Assembly: GCA_900230115.1 (NCBI GenBank)
Contig: LT907983.1
Coordinates: forward strand, 3,038,001 to 3,102,000
Direction of reading: 5' to 3'
DNA: 64,000 nt
From: Spirosomataceae bacterium TFI 002
GTDB lineage: Bacteria > Bacteroidota > Bacteroidia > Cytophagales > Spirosomataceae
How positions within the stretch are numbered: the stretch's first letter is position 1; each line of letters begins with the position of its first letter. Positions 55,781 through 64,000 of this stretch are shown piece after piece. The translations under genes were made by a program, and so were the position numbers. The notes beneath the pieces were generated by a model that was not told the origin of the DNA, did no database searches, and saw nothing but the letters and a program-made list of their open reading frames with translations.

Positions 55781-57871
55781 ATGCGATTCTCTACTTTTAT
55801 GAAATTACGCTTCTCAATTCTATTTGTACTTGGCTTATTATTTGTAAACTCATTAAGTGCTCAAGTGCTTAAGCCGGCAAAGTGGACATTTTCAGTAAAT
55901 CCTCAAGAATTGCAAGTAGGGCAGGAGTTTGAGTTGATTTTAGAAGCAAAAATTGATGAGGGTTGGTATCTTTATTCGTCTGATTTTGATCCTGATTTAG
56001 GGCCTATTCTTACTTCTCTAAAAGTCAATCTTGGTAAAGAATTTCAATTAGTAGGAAAACTTAAGCCTGTAAATCCTTCCAAGAAATATGATGAAGTTTG
56101 GGAAGGGGATGTCACCTATTTTAAGAAAAAAGCTAAATTTATTCAGAAAGTAAAATTGTTAAAGCCTTCGACGGCTATATCAGGTGTTGTTGATTGCCAA
56201 ACTTGTACTGATGTAGACGGAAGGTGTATCAATGCTACTGAAAAATTCAATCTTCCTTTAAAAGTATCATCGACTCAGGTTAAAGAAGATAAAAAAAAAA
56301 GTGAACCGCTGATTGATGGAAGTTTAGATAACGTAAATCTAACACCTGAGGAGCAAAAAGCGGAAGTAGCACTTCCAGACGAAAGTGGGGTTGTTGAGCT
56401 TTCAGATACCTTGACTAAAGATATTCCCACTATTGAACAAGGAAGTTCAGCCATTGAAGATATTGAAAGTGATCCAGATGGAAGTGAGAGCGAACAATCC
56501 ACAAGTTTAATAAAGTTCTTGTTATTGGCATTCGGTGCGGGGCTTGCCTCCATATTTATGCCATGTATTTATCCTATCATGCCAATGACTGTGAGTTACT
56601 TCACAAAACAAAAAGATGGTAAGATAAAAGCCTTTTTCTATGGGATAAGTATAGTTGTAATATTTGCTCTGATGGGCTTGGTCACTATGGCTTTTGGTGC
56701 TCCTTTTCTTAATTTCTTAAGTACTCACTGGGCACCTAATACCATATTTTTTATCATTTTTATTCTCTTTGGTATTTCATTACTTGGTGCATTCGAAATC
56801 GTTTTACCACATGAGGCAGTAAATAAGATTGACTCTCTATCAGATAAAGGGGGCTATATAGGGATCTTTTTTATGGCACTTACACTGGTGGTCGTTTCAT
56901 TCTCCTGTACGGTTCCTTTTGTAGGTTCGTTATTAATATTATCTGCAGGTGGTGAAGTATTGCGTCCGCTCTATGGTATGATCGCTTTTGGCCTTCCTTT
57001 TGCTGCTGTCTTTACTTTATTAGCAATGTTTCCTCAGTTTCTTAAGAACTTACCTAAGTCTGGAGGTTGGTTAAATGAACTTAAAGCTGTGTTTGGATTA
57101 CTTGAATTTGGTCTTGCCCTTAAGTTTTTAAGTAATATTGATTTAGCATATCATTTCAATTTACTTCACCGTAATATCTTCTTAGTTGTTTGGATCGTTA
57201 TTTCAGCGATCATTGTACTTTATATTTTGGGTTTCATGCGAACTTCAAAAGACACCAAAGTTGAGAAATATGGTTTTATTCGGATATTTTTTGCTGCTTT
57301 ATTTGCGTTTTTTACGTTTTACATGATTCCAGGTGTCACAGGCAAGCCATTAAGTGCTTTAAGCGGAATATTACCTCCAATGCCTGTAGGGAATGTTGGA
57401 GATAATCTAATACTAGAACCTGGGATGAAGGCCCTTCCTCATAGATTGGCTGGTTTTGCAAGATATAAAGATGCATTGGCTTATGCCGAAAAGGTTGGGA
57501 AACCTGTTTTGATAGACTTTACTGGTCATGCATGTGCCAATTGCCGAAAAATGGAAGAAAACGTTTGGCCACAAGCAGGAGTAATTGAACAACTGAAAAA
57601 TGACTTTGTAATCGCATCTCTCTATGTAGACGATAAAGAAGAACTTCCTCAAAGCGATCACTACGTCTCTGAGTATGATAATGAGCTTAAAACTTCGGTT
57701 GGTGAACAAAATATGGATTTGGAAATTACCAAGTTCAATAACAATGCTCAACCATATTATGCGATAGTTAATGCAAATGGTGATGTACTAAACGGACCAT
57801 TAGGATATTCTACTACAGAAGAATTTGCAAACTTTTTGAAAGTAGGAACAGCTAAGTTTAAAAATCAATAA
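55781..57871 (+). CDS. dsbD: thiol:disulfide interchange protein DsbD
   Basis: 696 aa. A signal peptide is followed by the N-terminal immunoglobulin-like domain (about 28-160) with cysteines in DCQTCTDVDGRC. The membrane domain (about 240-520) has the paired redox cysteines in MPCIYPIMP and SFSCTVPFVG. A C-terminal thioredoxin domain has HACANCRKME. It passes electrons from cytosolic thioredoxin to periplasmic targets and cytochrome c maturation, apt next to an operon rich in c-type hemes. A charged, proline-poor linker of about 65 residues joins the N-terminal and membrane parts. Confidence 0.94.
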   Translation: MRFSTFMKLRFSILFVLGLLFVNSLSAQVLKPAKWTFSVNPQELQVGQEFELILEAKIDEGWYLYSSDFDPDLGPILTSLKVNLGKEFQLVGKLKPVNPSKKYDEVWEGDVTYFKKKAKFIQKVKLLKPSTAISGVVDCQTCTDVDGRCINATEKFNLPLKVSSTQVKEDKKKSEPLIDGSLDNVNLTPEEQKAEVALPDESGVVELSDTLTKDIPTIEQGSSAIEDIESDPDGSESEQSTSLIKFLLLAFGAGLASIFMPCIYPIMPMTVSYFTKQKDGKIKAFFYGISIVVIFALMGLVTMAFGAPFLNFLSTHWAPNTIFFIIFILFGISLLGAFEIVLPHEAVNKIDSLSDKGGYIGIFFMALTLVVVSFSCTVPFVGSLLILSAGGEVLRPLYGMIAFGLPFAAVFTLLAMFPQFLKNLPKSGGWLNELKAVFGLLEFGLALKFLSNIDLAYHFNLLHRNIFLVVWIVISAIIVLYILGFMRTSKDTKVEKYGFIRIFFAALFAFFTFYMIPGVTGKPLSALSGILPPMPVGNVGDNLILEPGMKALPHRLAGFARYKDALAYAEKVGKPVLIDFTGHACANCRKMEENVWPQAGVIEQLKNDFVIASLYVDDKEELPQSDHYVSEYDNELKTSVGEQNMDLEITKFNNNAQPYYAIVNANGDVLNGPLGYSTTEEFANFLKVGTAKFKNQ

Positions 57872-57931
57872 ATAGATCTTAAGTCAATGTGGGTTTATTA
57901 GGTTTAGAGCGATTGTGGCGTTACTGCATAA

Positions 57932-59473
57932 TTAGCCTGCCCAGTTATCTCTATCCAAACTTCTATATTGAATTGCTTCGGCAAGGTGTTCAATTTTTAT
58001 TTCTTCTGAACCTGCTAAGTCGGCGATAGTGCGACTTACTTTCAAGATTCTGTCATAGGCACGGGCTGATAGGCCTAGACGCTCCATTGCTGTTTTAAGT
58101 AAGGTTTTTCCAGCGTCATTAATTTGGCAAACATTCTTTACCATTTCTGCTGGCATCATTGCATTGCTATGTATTTCTGGTACTTCCTTAAACCGTTCGA
58201 TCTGGATTTGACGAGCTGCAACTACTCTTTCTCTAATTTCCTCTGAGCTTTCGTTTTTCCTTGTACTGGCTATTTGGTCAAAACTAACTGGAGTGACTTC
58301 TACGTGGAGGTCAATCCTGTCCAAAAGTGGGCCAGATACCCTATTTAAATATTTTTCTACCGCACCAGGAGGGCATGTGCAATCTTTTTCTGGGTGATTA
58401 TAATAACCACAAGGGCATGGATTCATGCTGGCAATCAACATAAAGTTTGAAGGAAACTCTACAGATAAACGAGTACGTGAGATACTAACTTTGCGTTCTT
58501 CCAAAGGCTGACGCATTACTTCTAGAACTTGGCGTTTGAATTCAGGTAATTCATCCAAAAACAAAACGCCATTGTGAGCCAATGAAATTTCGCCAGGCTG
58601 AGGGAAGCTTCCTCCTCCAACTAAAGCAGCATCACTAATTGTATGATGTGGACTTCTATAAGGTCTTCTTGATATTAAGTTGGATTTACTTCCAAGCTTT
58701 CCAGCAACTGAATGAATTTTAGTTGTCTCTAGTGCTTCGGATAGTGTAAGTGGAGGTAAAATAGAAGGCAGTCTTTTGGCAAGCATTGTTTTACCAGCTC
58801 CGGGAGGTCCAATCATAATGGCATTGTGCCCTCCTGCAGCTGCAATTTCTAATGCTCGTTTTATGTTTTCTTGACCTTGAACATGTGAAAAGTCAGCTTC
58901 ATATTCCGAAAAAGTACTGTAAAATACGTCTCTCGTATCGGTAACCGTTGGTCTTATTTCTTTAATTCCTTTTAGGTAATCTACGGCGTCCTCAAGAGAT
59001 TCCACTGCAATTACTTCTAGGTTGTTTACTATTGAGGCCTCTTCTGCATTTTCCTTTGGAAGAATAAAGCCTTTCATGTTACTCCTTCTTGCTTCAATAG
59101 CTATTGGTAGTACACCCTTAATAGGCCTTAGCTTACCGTCCAAAGCAAGTTCTCCTAAGATGACATATTCTTCCATTTTACGCTCGAAAACAATTTCACC
59201 AGATGTGTCCAGCAAACATAATGCAATGGGTAGGTCGTAGGAGGAGCCTTCTTTTCTAATGTCGGCTGGAGCTAAATTGATTACAGTTTTCTTTCTGTTT
59301 TGCTCATACCCACCATTTTTTAAGGCGGCGTCTATTCTTTGTAGGCTTTCTTTTACCGCATTATCTGGTAGGCCTACAACACTAGTCCCAGTTCCTTTAA
59401 TTACACTTACTTCAACAGTAATAAGTGTAGCATCTACACCATAAACGGCAGCTCCAAAAGTAGTAGAAAGCAT
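57932..59473 (-). CDS. YifB/ComM-family Mg chelatase-like AAA+ ATPase
   Basis: 513 aa. The N-terminal ribosomal S5/Lon-like domain has VSVIKGTGTSVVGLPDNAVKES (residues 22-43). The AAA+ core has Walker A GPPGAGKTMLAKRLP near 218-232 and Walker B LFLDELPEF. A zinc-like cluster CPCGYYNHPEKDCTCPPG follows, and the C-terminal Mg-chelatase domain has RAYDRILKVSRTIADL. In Haemophilus and Vibrio ComM is a branch-migration helicase in natural transformation. No competence genes are visible here. It starts with ATG 8 bases after the M28 peptidase stop on the same strand. Confidence 0.92.
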   Translation of the reverse strand: MLSTTFGAAVYGVDATLITVEVSVIKGTGTSVVGLPDNAVKESLQRIDAALKNGGYEQNRKKTVINLAPADIRKEGSSYDLPIALCLLDTSGEIVFERKMEEYVILGELALDGKLRPIKGVLPIAIEARRSNMKGFILPKENAEEASIVNNLEVIAVESLEDAVDYLKGIKEIRPTVTDTRDVFYSTFSEYEADFSHVQGQENIKRALEIAAAGGHNAIMIGPPGAGKTMLAKRLPSILPPLTLSEALETTKIHSVAGKLGSKSNLISRRPYRSPHHTISDAALVGGGSFPQPGEISLAHNGVLFLDELPEFKRQVLEVMRQPLEERKVSISRTRLSVEFPSNFMLIASMNPCPCGYYNHPEKDCTCPPGAVEKYLNRVSGPLLDRIDLHVEVTPVSFDQIASTRKNESSEEIRERVVAARQIQIERFKEVPEIHSNAMMPAEMVKNVCQINDAGKTLLKTAMERLGLSARAYDRILKVSRTIADLAGSEEIKIEHLAEAIQYRSLDRDNWAG

Positions 59474-59481
59474 ATAAGTCG

Positions 59482-60951
59482 TTATTTTGATTCAACCCAT
59501 GGCCAGCTTTGACCTAAAATAAGTTGATCCTTCAAGTTTTGATCTATTAGAAATTCCTGATTTTCTGAGTCATTTCTGGTTTTGACCGGGAATTCTTTGG
59601 CAGTTGCAAGAGCAAATGCCATCATAGAGGTGAATTTAACATTGTTAGTCATATCCGACTTATTAATAAGTTCGAATTTGTCACAGTTTGCATGATAGCA
59701 GTTTAATGCTTTTATAGATAACCTTCCAGATGGGTTGCAGGTTGGGATTCCTTTCAACATAAAGCTTTCATGGTCGCTATGAAGTCCAGCCCTATTGCTA
59801 TTCATGTTTTTATAATTTGCATCTACAGCAACTATTTCCTTTCCCACCGATTCGATCCACTCTTTAAAATCGCTATCGCCACCGGCATTAAAACCATGGG
59901 CGTCATTTACCATATCCAAATTAATCATGAGGGCAACGCCTTTCATGTCTTCAGATTGTTTTACGTAATGCTTTGACCCCAAAAGTCCTTGTTCTTCGCC
60001 CATAAATAGGACAAACTCAACCGTTCTTTTGGTTTTAAGATTTAGGTCTTTGAAAGTTCGTGCAATATCTATAACTGAAAAAGAACCAATACCATTATCT
60101 ACAGCACCATCAGCCAAATCCCATGAGTCTAAATGTCCGCCGATAACAATTTTTTCACCTTTGTATTTTTTTGACTTCCCTTCGTAAGTTGCTATTACAT
60201 TTCTAGCTTTAATTGGTCTACTATAGTTTTGCATATCTACAATAGCAAGAATGTTGGTTTCATCTCTGATCCATTTTCTAATGGCTTTACCTGTTTCGAT
60301 TGATACACATACTGCGGGTATAGGTATAAGTTCTCCTGTAACAGAGGCAGTTCCTGTAAGTAGGACACCACCCTTAACTGCATTTGCAATAATTACTCCT
60401 GCAGCACCATACTTGATTGCAAGGCTTGTTTTTTCACTCCTATGTAGATTTGCCTGCCCTTCGTTACTTTTTGATTGAACATTGATGTTAAAAAGTGCAA
60501 ATTTCCCTTTGAGAGAGTCTTTGACTTTTTCAAAATCAGAGGCAAGGCCGTCGCCACAGTCAACAATTTGTGCAGTTACGTGAGAAGAAACAGGAGAGTG
60601 GGCTAATGCAACTACCTCTACGTCTCTGAAATTATCGCTATTTGCTGGGACAATAGATAAGGAGACTTGGTTTCTCTCCCATGCATTAACCTCGAATGCT
60701 TGATATTTGACATTCCCATAACCGTAAGACTTGAGGAGATTGAATGCAAATTCTTCAGCCTTCTTGCCATTTGGGCTACCTGTAAGTCTATGACCTATTG
60801 CTGAAGTTGCTTCTTGTAATGTTTCGTAAGCCTTGCCTTCATTTTCGACATTAGCTTTTATTCTATCGAAAACTCTAGCGTTGTTTTGAGCAAAACCATA
60901 ATTAACGGATGCCAAACAAAGAAATATAAAAAGGATAAAGTTATTTTTCAC
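59482..60951 (-). CDS. M28 family metallopeptidase, exported, GTG start
   Basis: 489 aa. A signal peptide (1-21, GFAQ) and a PA-domain insert (about 130-235) precede the di-zinc aminopeptidase core. Ligands are in GGHLDSWDLADGAVDNG, FMGEEQGLLGSKHYV, INLDMVNDAHG and a His late in NRAGLHSDHESF. It probably is an aminopeptidase that acts in the periplasm or outside the cell. The start is GTG at 60951: the frame is open upstream but no ATG is present. It is co-directional with yifB, 8 bases away. Confidence 0.9.
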   Translation of the reverse strand: MKNNFILFIFLCLASVNYGFAQNNARVFDRIKANVENEGKAYETLQEATSAIGHRLTGSPNGKKAEEFAFNLLKSYGYGNVKYQAFEVNAWERNQVSLSIVPANSDNFRDVEVVALAHSPVSSHVTAQIVDCGDGLASDFEKVKDSLKGKFALFNINVQSKSNEGQANLHRSEKTSLAIKYGAAGVIIANAVKGGVLLTGTASVTGELIPIPAVCVSIETGKAIRKWIRDETNILAIVDMQNYSRPIKARNVIATYEGKSKKYKGEKIVIGGHLDSWDLADGAVDNGIGSFSVIDIARTFKDLNLKTKRTVEFVLFMGEEQGLLGSKHYVKQSEDMKGVALMINLDMVNDAHGFNAGGDSDFKEWIESVGKEIVAVDANYKNMNSNRAGLHSDHESFMLKGIPTCNPSGRLSIKALNCYHANCDKFELINKSDMTNNVKFTSMMAFALATAKEFPVKTRNDSENQEFLIDQNLKDQLILGQSWPWVESK

Positions 60952-61460
60952 TGGTGTAAGTGGTAAATTTAGAGCTTTTCAGAGCCTAAATATATAAATT
61001 TTATCCTGTTTTGCATTTAATTGTCAAGTGTAAGAGGAATTTAGTTTTTTTGAGCAAATGTGTTTTTAAGTCCCATATAGTCAAGTGGGATTAAACATGA
61101 GGAGTAAATTCCACACTTTGTTATTTTTGATTCATTTCAAATCTTTAGCAAAAGGGTTTTTTACACAACCCTTTTGGTACAAGTGTTTTCTATAATTATA
61201 AACACCTTTTAATCTGGAGATTAATGATTGGGGTTTCCTCTTTTAATCTAGGTTTAAAAGGCAATAAACATAGTGGAACATTTTTTTACTCTACAGCCTT
61301 GACCGAAAAATCAAAAATAGATTGCTGTGAAATGGAAACATTAATTTACAAATACAGCATTTAACCAAAAAATGAGCTTATTTTAGCAGTTGTATTAGCT
61401 CACTAAATGGTTTTTCGGTTTTTATTTGCAAATTTATAAAGGTAAATAAGGTTCTTTATA
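60952..61460. other. gene-free region with hairpin and repeats upstream of an OmpA gene
   Basis: No protein gene is seen in this interval. A perfect 10-bp inverted repeat with an 8-base loop lies at 61149-61176 (CAAAAGGGTT/AACCCTTTTG). It has no T-run downstream. The sequence CTTTTAATCT occurs twice (61206-61215 and 61240-61249), the first followed by GGAGATTAA to make AATCT-gg-AGATT. These may be protein-binding sites or parts of a long leader for the gene at 61503. Confidence 0.5.
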
Positions 61461-61468
61461 TAACTTTG
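61461..61468 (+). promoter_or_regulatory. -7 box candidate for the TSP3-OmpA gene
   Basis: TAACTTTG matches TAnnTTTG about 35 bases before the ATG. No -33 element is visible at 19-20 bases. Confidence 0.4.
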
Positions 61469-61502
61469 TCCGTTGAATCCCTTAAAAATCTTATTCAAAA
61501 AG

Positions 61503-63221
61503 ATGAAAGAAATGAAAAAGATATATCTGGCTCTAATTACTTTAATAGCCCTAGTATCGACCACAGCAACTTACGCACAAGATTCTTGTAAAGTATGTAA
61601 ACCGTATCCTTGGGAAATAGGAGTTCCAATTGGTGTAAACCAGTATTTCGGAGACATGCATTGCAGTCAGCCCTATGCGTCGCAAAACAATTTGATGGCT
61701 GGTCTTTTCGTAAGAAGGCACATTAGTGATTATTTGGCTGTGAGGCCTCAAGTTTTGGTCGGTAGATTAGCAGGTAATGATTTCGATCAACCTGATGGAT
61801 ACTGGGACTACAGAGGTCTAAGTTTTAAGACTCCTTTGGTTGAAGCCGCATTGCTTGGTGAAATATACCCGTTCAAAGAACGAAAGTATACTTGTGATGG
61901 TGTACTTAGAAAAACATTAAGTCCTTATTTATTTGCAGGTATTGGAGCTACGTATACAAATCCTACGGTAAGTGTTGCTAATGGTACTGCTTTTCCTCCT
62001 CTTCCAAGAGATTTGCAAGCGGATAGAGATAACCTACAAAAGTGGGCCGCAGTTATACCATTTGGTCTTGGGGTAAAGTGGAATTTGGCAGAAAGATTTG
62101 CTTTAGGTGTTGAAGGTGGATATAGATATTCATTGGGAGACTATTTAGATGGAACAAGTATGGCAGCTAATGATGGTCGAAATGATGGCTACTTCTTAGC
62201 AGATATATGGGGATCATTTAGATTTGGTGACAAAGACAGCGACAAAGATGGTGTTGTTAATAGTTGTGACGTTTGTCCTGATACACCAGGTTTGAGGAAA
62301 TTCCAAGGTTGTCCAGATACAGACATGGATGGTGTTCCTGATAAAGATGATGATTGTCCTTCTGTTGCTGGGTCAATGGCATTAAGAGGTTGTCCTGATA
62401 CTGATGGAGATGGAATAGCTGATAAAGATGACGAATGTCCTACACTTTATGGTCTTGCTGCAACAAATGGTTGTCCAGATAGAGATGGTGATGGTGTTGC
62501 AGATAAAGATGATGAGTGTCCAGATGTTGCTGGAGTTGCAGCTCTAAATGGTTGTCCTGATACTGACGGTGATGGAATAGCAGATAAAGATGATGATTGT
62601 CCAAATTCGGCTGGTCCTGCATCTTTGAATGGTTGTCCTGATGCTGATGGTGACGGAGTTGCTGATAAAGATGACGATTGTGTTAATATGGCAGGTGTAG
62701 ATGGAGCTGGTGGATGTCCAGATAGTGACGGCGACGGAGTTCCAGATAACAAAGACCTTTGTCCAGATGTACCCGGTTTAGTTTCTAACCAAGGATGTCC
62801 AGAAGGATATGTAAATGGTGTTGCTCCTTTCCGTGGATACAGAACAAGCAATGGATGTGAAATTTCTGCTGCAGAGTTAGACGAATTGAATTATGCAGCT
62901 CAGCAAGTTGAATTTTACAATGGAACAAATAAAATAAGACCAACATCTTATAAGTCACTTCAAAGAGTTTGTGATCTTTTAACTAGATGTCCAGATGCAG
63001 TAATTCAGATCAATGCATACAATGACGGTTCTGCTTCTTCTTCAAATATTAGATTAGCGAAACTTAGAGCATGTGCTATTTATACATACTTCTTAAAGAA
63101 GAAATGTGTTACTAAATCTCGAATGACTTACGATGGTTTTGGTGATGAAGATAGAACTTCTGATTACACAAATCCTGAAGGAAAGAAGATCGGATCAAGA
63201 ATAGAATTTATCTTGAGATAA
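61503..63221 (+). CDS. OmpA-family protein with thrombospondin type 3 repeats
   Basis: 572 aa from the first ATG that gives a signal peptide (a second ATG, three codons later, fits equally well). An N-terminal beta-barrel-like domain (about 30-240) has GVKWNLAERFALGVEGGYRY. Seven thrombospondin type 3 repeats follow, each like CPDTDGDGIADKDDECP, with Asp-rich calcium loops and a cysteine pair. The C-terminal OmpA-like domain has INAYNDGSASSSNIRLAKLRA and YDGFGDED, weaker than the canonical motif. It probably is an outer-membrane protein tied to peptidoglycan with a rigid calcium-bound spacer. The upstream frame extension begins with TTG and is not used. Confidence 0.88.
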   Translation: MKEMKKIYLALITLIALVSTTATYAQDSCKVCKPYPWEIGVPIGVNQYFGDMHCSQPYASQNNLMAGLFVRRHISDYLAVRPQVLVGRLAGNDFDQPDGYWDYRGLSFKTPLVEAALLGEIYPFKERKYTCDGVLRKTLSPYLFAGIGATYTNPTVSVANGTAFPPLPRDLQADRDNLQKWAAVIPFGLGVKWNLAERFALGVEGGYRYSLGDYLDGTSMAANDGRNDGYFLADIWGSFRFGDKDSDKDGVVNSCDVCPDTPGLRKFQGCPDTDMDGVPDKDDDCPSVAGSMALRGCPDTDGDGIADKDDECPTLYGLAATNGCPDRDGDGVADKDDECPDVAGVAALNGCPDTDGDGIADKDDDCPNSAGPASLNGCPDADGDGVADKDDDCVNMAGVDGAGGCPDSDGDGVPDNKDLCPDVPGLVSNQGCPEGYVNGVAPFRGYRTSNGCEISAAELDELNYAAQQVEFYNGTNKIRPTSYKSLQRVCDLLTRCPDAVIQINAYNDGSASSSNIRLAKLRACAIYTYFLKKKCVTKSRMTYDGFGDEDRTSDYTNPEGKKIGSRIEFILR

Positions 63222-63240
63222 TAACTCTCAGGTTATCATA

Positions 63241-63275
63241 AAAAAGCCTCGCAATTTATTATTGCGAGGCTTTTT
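63241..63275. terminator. bidirectional intrinsic terminator
   Basis: A perfect 15-bp stem (AAAAAGCCTCGCAAT at 63241-63255 with ATTGCGAGGCTTTTT at 63261-63275) around a 5-base loop. It closes the OmpA gene; with A and T flanks it could also act on the minus strand. Confidence 0.9.
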
Positions 63276-63422
63276 GCATTTAGGCCAATTGGCTGTTGAG
63301 TGTGTCTAGGTATTGTAGAGTACTTTCTACTTAGAAATGAATACAACTAAAACTTTGTCTTTAAGAGAGAGTCGTCAATTAGCTATTTAGCAAGAAGCCT
63401 AGCCTATATTGAGATTCTTGAA

Positions 63423-64000
63423 TTAATATAACTTAGCAAACTTTTTTGGTTCTACTTCTCTCATAAGTTCATATGTGATTTCAATAACCTTATCTACACT
63501 TGGTTTAGAAAAATAGTCACCATCAGAACCATAAGGAGGTCGATGTTCTTTTGCAGAGATACAAACGGGGGCACTGTCCAAGTGATAGTAAGCACCCATT
63601 TTGTCAACTACTTCTTGCATCATGTAAGCCGTTCCACCACCTGGCATATCTTCATCGGCAAATATTACCCTATTTGTTTTTTGAATAGATTTTAAAATAT
63701 CCTTATTCCGGTCAAATGGAAGTAAGCTTTGAACATCAATGACCTCAGCGTCAATCCCCATTTTTTGGAGCTCAACTGCTGCTTCGCTTACAATTTTGCA
63801 CATAGAGCCATAAGTGACTATAGTGACATCTTTTCCACTTTTAAGAACTTCGGTTTGGCCAAGAGGAAGTGCCATCTCGCCAATATTTGTAGGAAGTTTT
63901 TCTTTAAGCCTATAGGCATTCAAGGGTTCTATAACTAAAGCTGGATCATCTCCTTTTAACAAAGTGTTATACATTGCAGCTGCTTGAACAAAGTTTCTAG
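63423..64000 (-). CDS. 2-oxoacid dehydrogenase E1 component, beta-type C-terminal part (cut by window edge)
   Basis: About 191 codons are visible, reading through the window edge (RNFVQAAAMYNTLL just inside it). The visible part is the C-terminal transketolase domain: KDVTIVTYGSMCKIVSEAA, VIDVQSLLPFD, FADEDMPGGGTAYMMQE and the final KFAKLY. E1 decarboxylates a 2-oxo acid with thiamine diphosphate. In Cytophagales the alpha and beta parts are often fused in one long protein, so this may be the tail of such a fusion; the substrate (pyruvate or branched-chain 2-oxo acid) cannot be told. Confidence 0.85.
   Translation of the reverse strand, partial: RNFVQAAAMYNTLLKGDDPALVIEPLNAYRLKEKLPTNIGEMALPLGQTEVLKSGKDVTIVTYGSMCKIVSEAAVELQKMGIDAEVIDVQSLLPFDRNKDILKSIQKTNRVIFADEDMPGGGTAYMMQEVVDKMGAYYHLDSAPVCISAKEHRPPYGSDGDYFSKPSVDKVIEITYELMREVEPKKFAKLY

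Noticed and set aside
62447-62851. Open frame antisense to the TSP3 repeats
   Set aside because: A low-complexity Ser/Pro/His product arises from the repeated Asp codons of the real gene.

Overview
The window is a continuous stretch of AT-rich chromosome from a member of the Bacteroidota, most likely Cytophagales or a close relative. This rests on: the alternative complex III (Act) operon fused to an aa3 oxidase operon; Bacteroidota-type promoters (TTTG, 19-20 bp, TAnnTTTG) ahead of several housekeeping genes; weak or absent Shine-Dalgarno sequences; a sigma-54 system with an NtrC-type activator; and OmpA proteins with PD40 or thrombospondin-3 repeats. No phage, insertion sequence, CRISPR array or rRNA operon is visible.

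Layout. 1-3303: start of an HlyD-type efflux adaptor (minus strand), divergent from a sigma-54 response regulator and its sensor kinase; the shared intergenic region carries a sigma-54-like promoter and two tandem palindromes. 3320-5321: glycosyltransferase and hflX, both starting with TTG. 5457-5736: a structured, apparently non-coding transcript unit with a sigma-54-type promoter and a strong terminator. 5778-8847: smpB, an HNH nuclease and rpsA. 8955: tRNA-Cys. 9279-25759: the respiratory island, actABCDEF then coxBA, ctaA, ctaB, two subunit III genes, subunit IV, sco, a DUF420 protein and a small membrane protein. Quinol oxidation by the Act complex, cytochrome c and the aa3 oxidase would work as one chain, with heme A synthesis and copper delivery genes alongside. 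25756-28893: glmM, an Anbu-like proteasome-type protease and a membrane protein.

29081-43780 is the transcription/translation block on the minus strand: tRNA-Tyr, tRNA-Gly, tRNA-Thr, tuf, an MFS exporter, tRNA-Trp, secE, nusG, rplK, rplA, rplJ, rplL, rpoB, rpoC. Three promoters, two terminators and one attenuator-like hairpin divide it into units. An MFS gene sits inside the normally contiguous tuf-trnW-secE block, and rpoB appears to begin with TTG.

44387-49280: a beta-barrel protein, probable anti-sigma factor and ECF sigma factor form one minus-strand operon, divergent from a Crp/Fnr regulator; a lipoprotein sulfatase follows. 49536-64000: a secreted protein built from about 20 short repeats plus a peptidoglycan-binding domain, a thioredoxin, hemE, a PD40-OmpA protein, a cyclophilin, dsbD, the ComM-like ATPase yifB, an M28 peptidase, an OmpA protein with TSP3 repeats, and the C-terminal part of a 2-oxoacid dehydrogenase E1 gene cut by the window edge.

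The least explained elements are the sigma-54-promoter RNA upstream of smpB, the repeat protein at 49536-51737, and the tandem-palindrome control region at 388-650.
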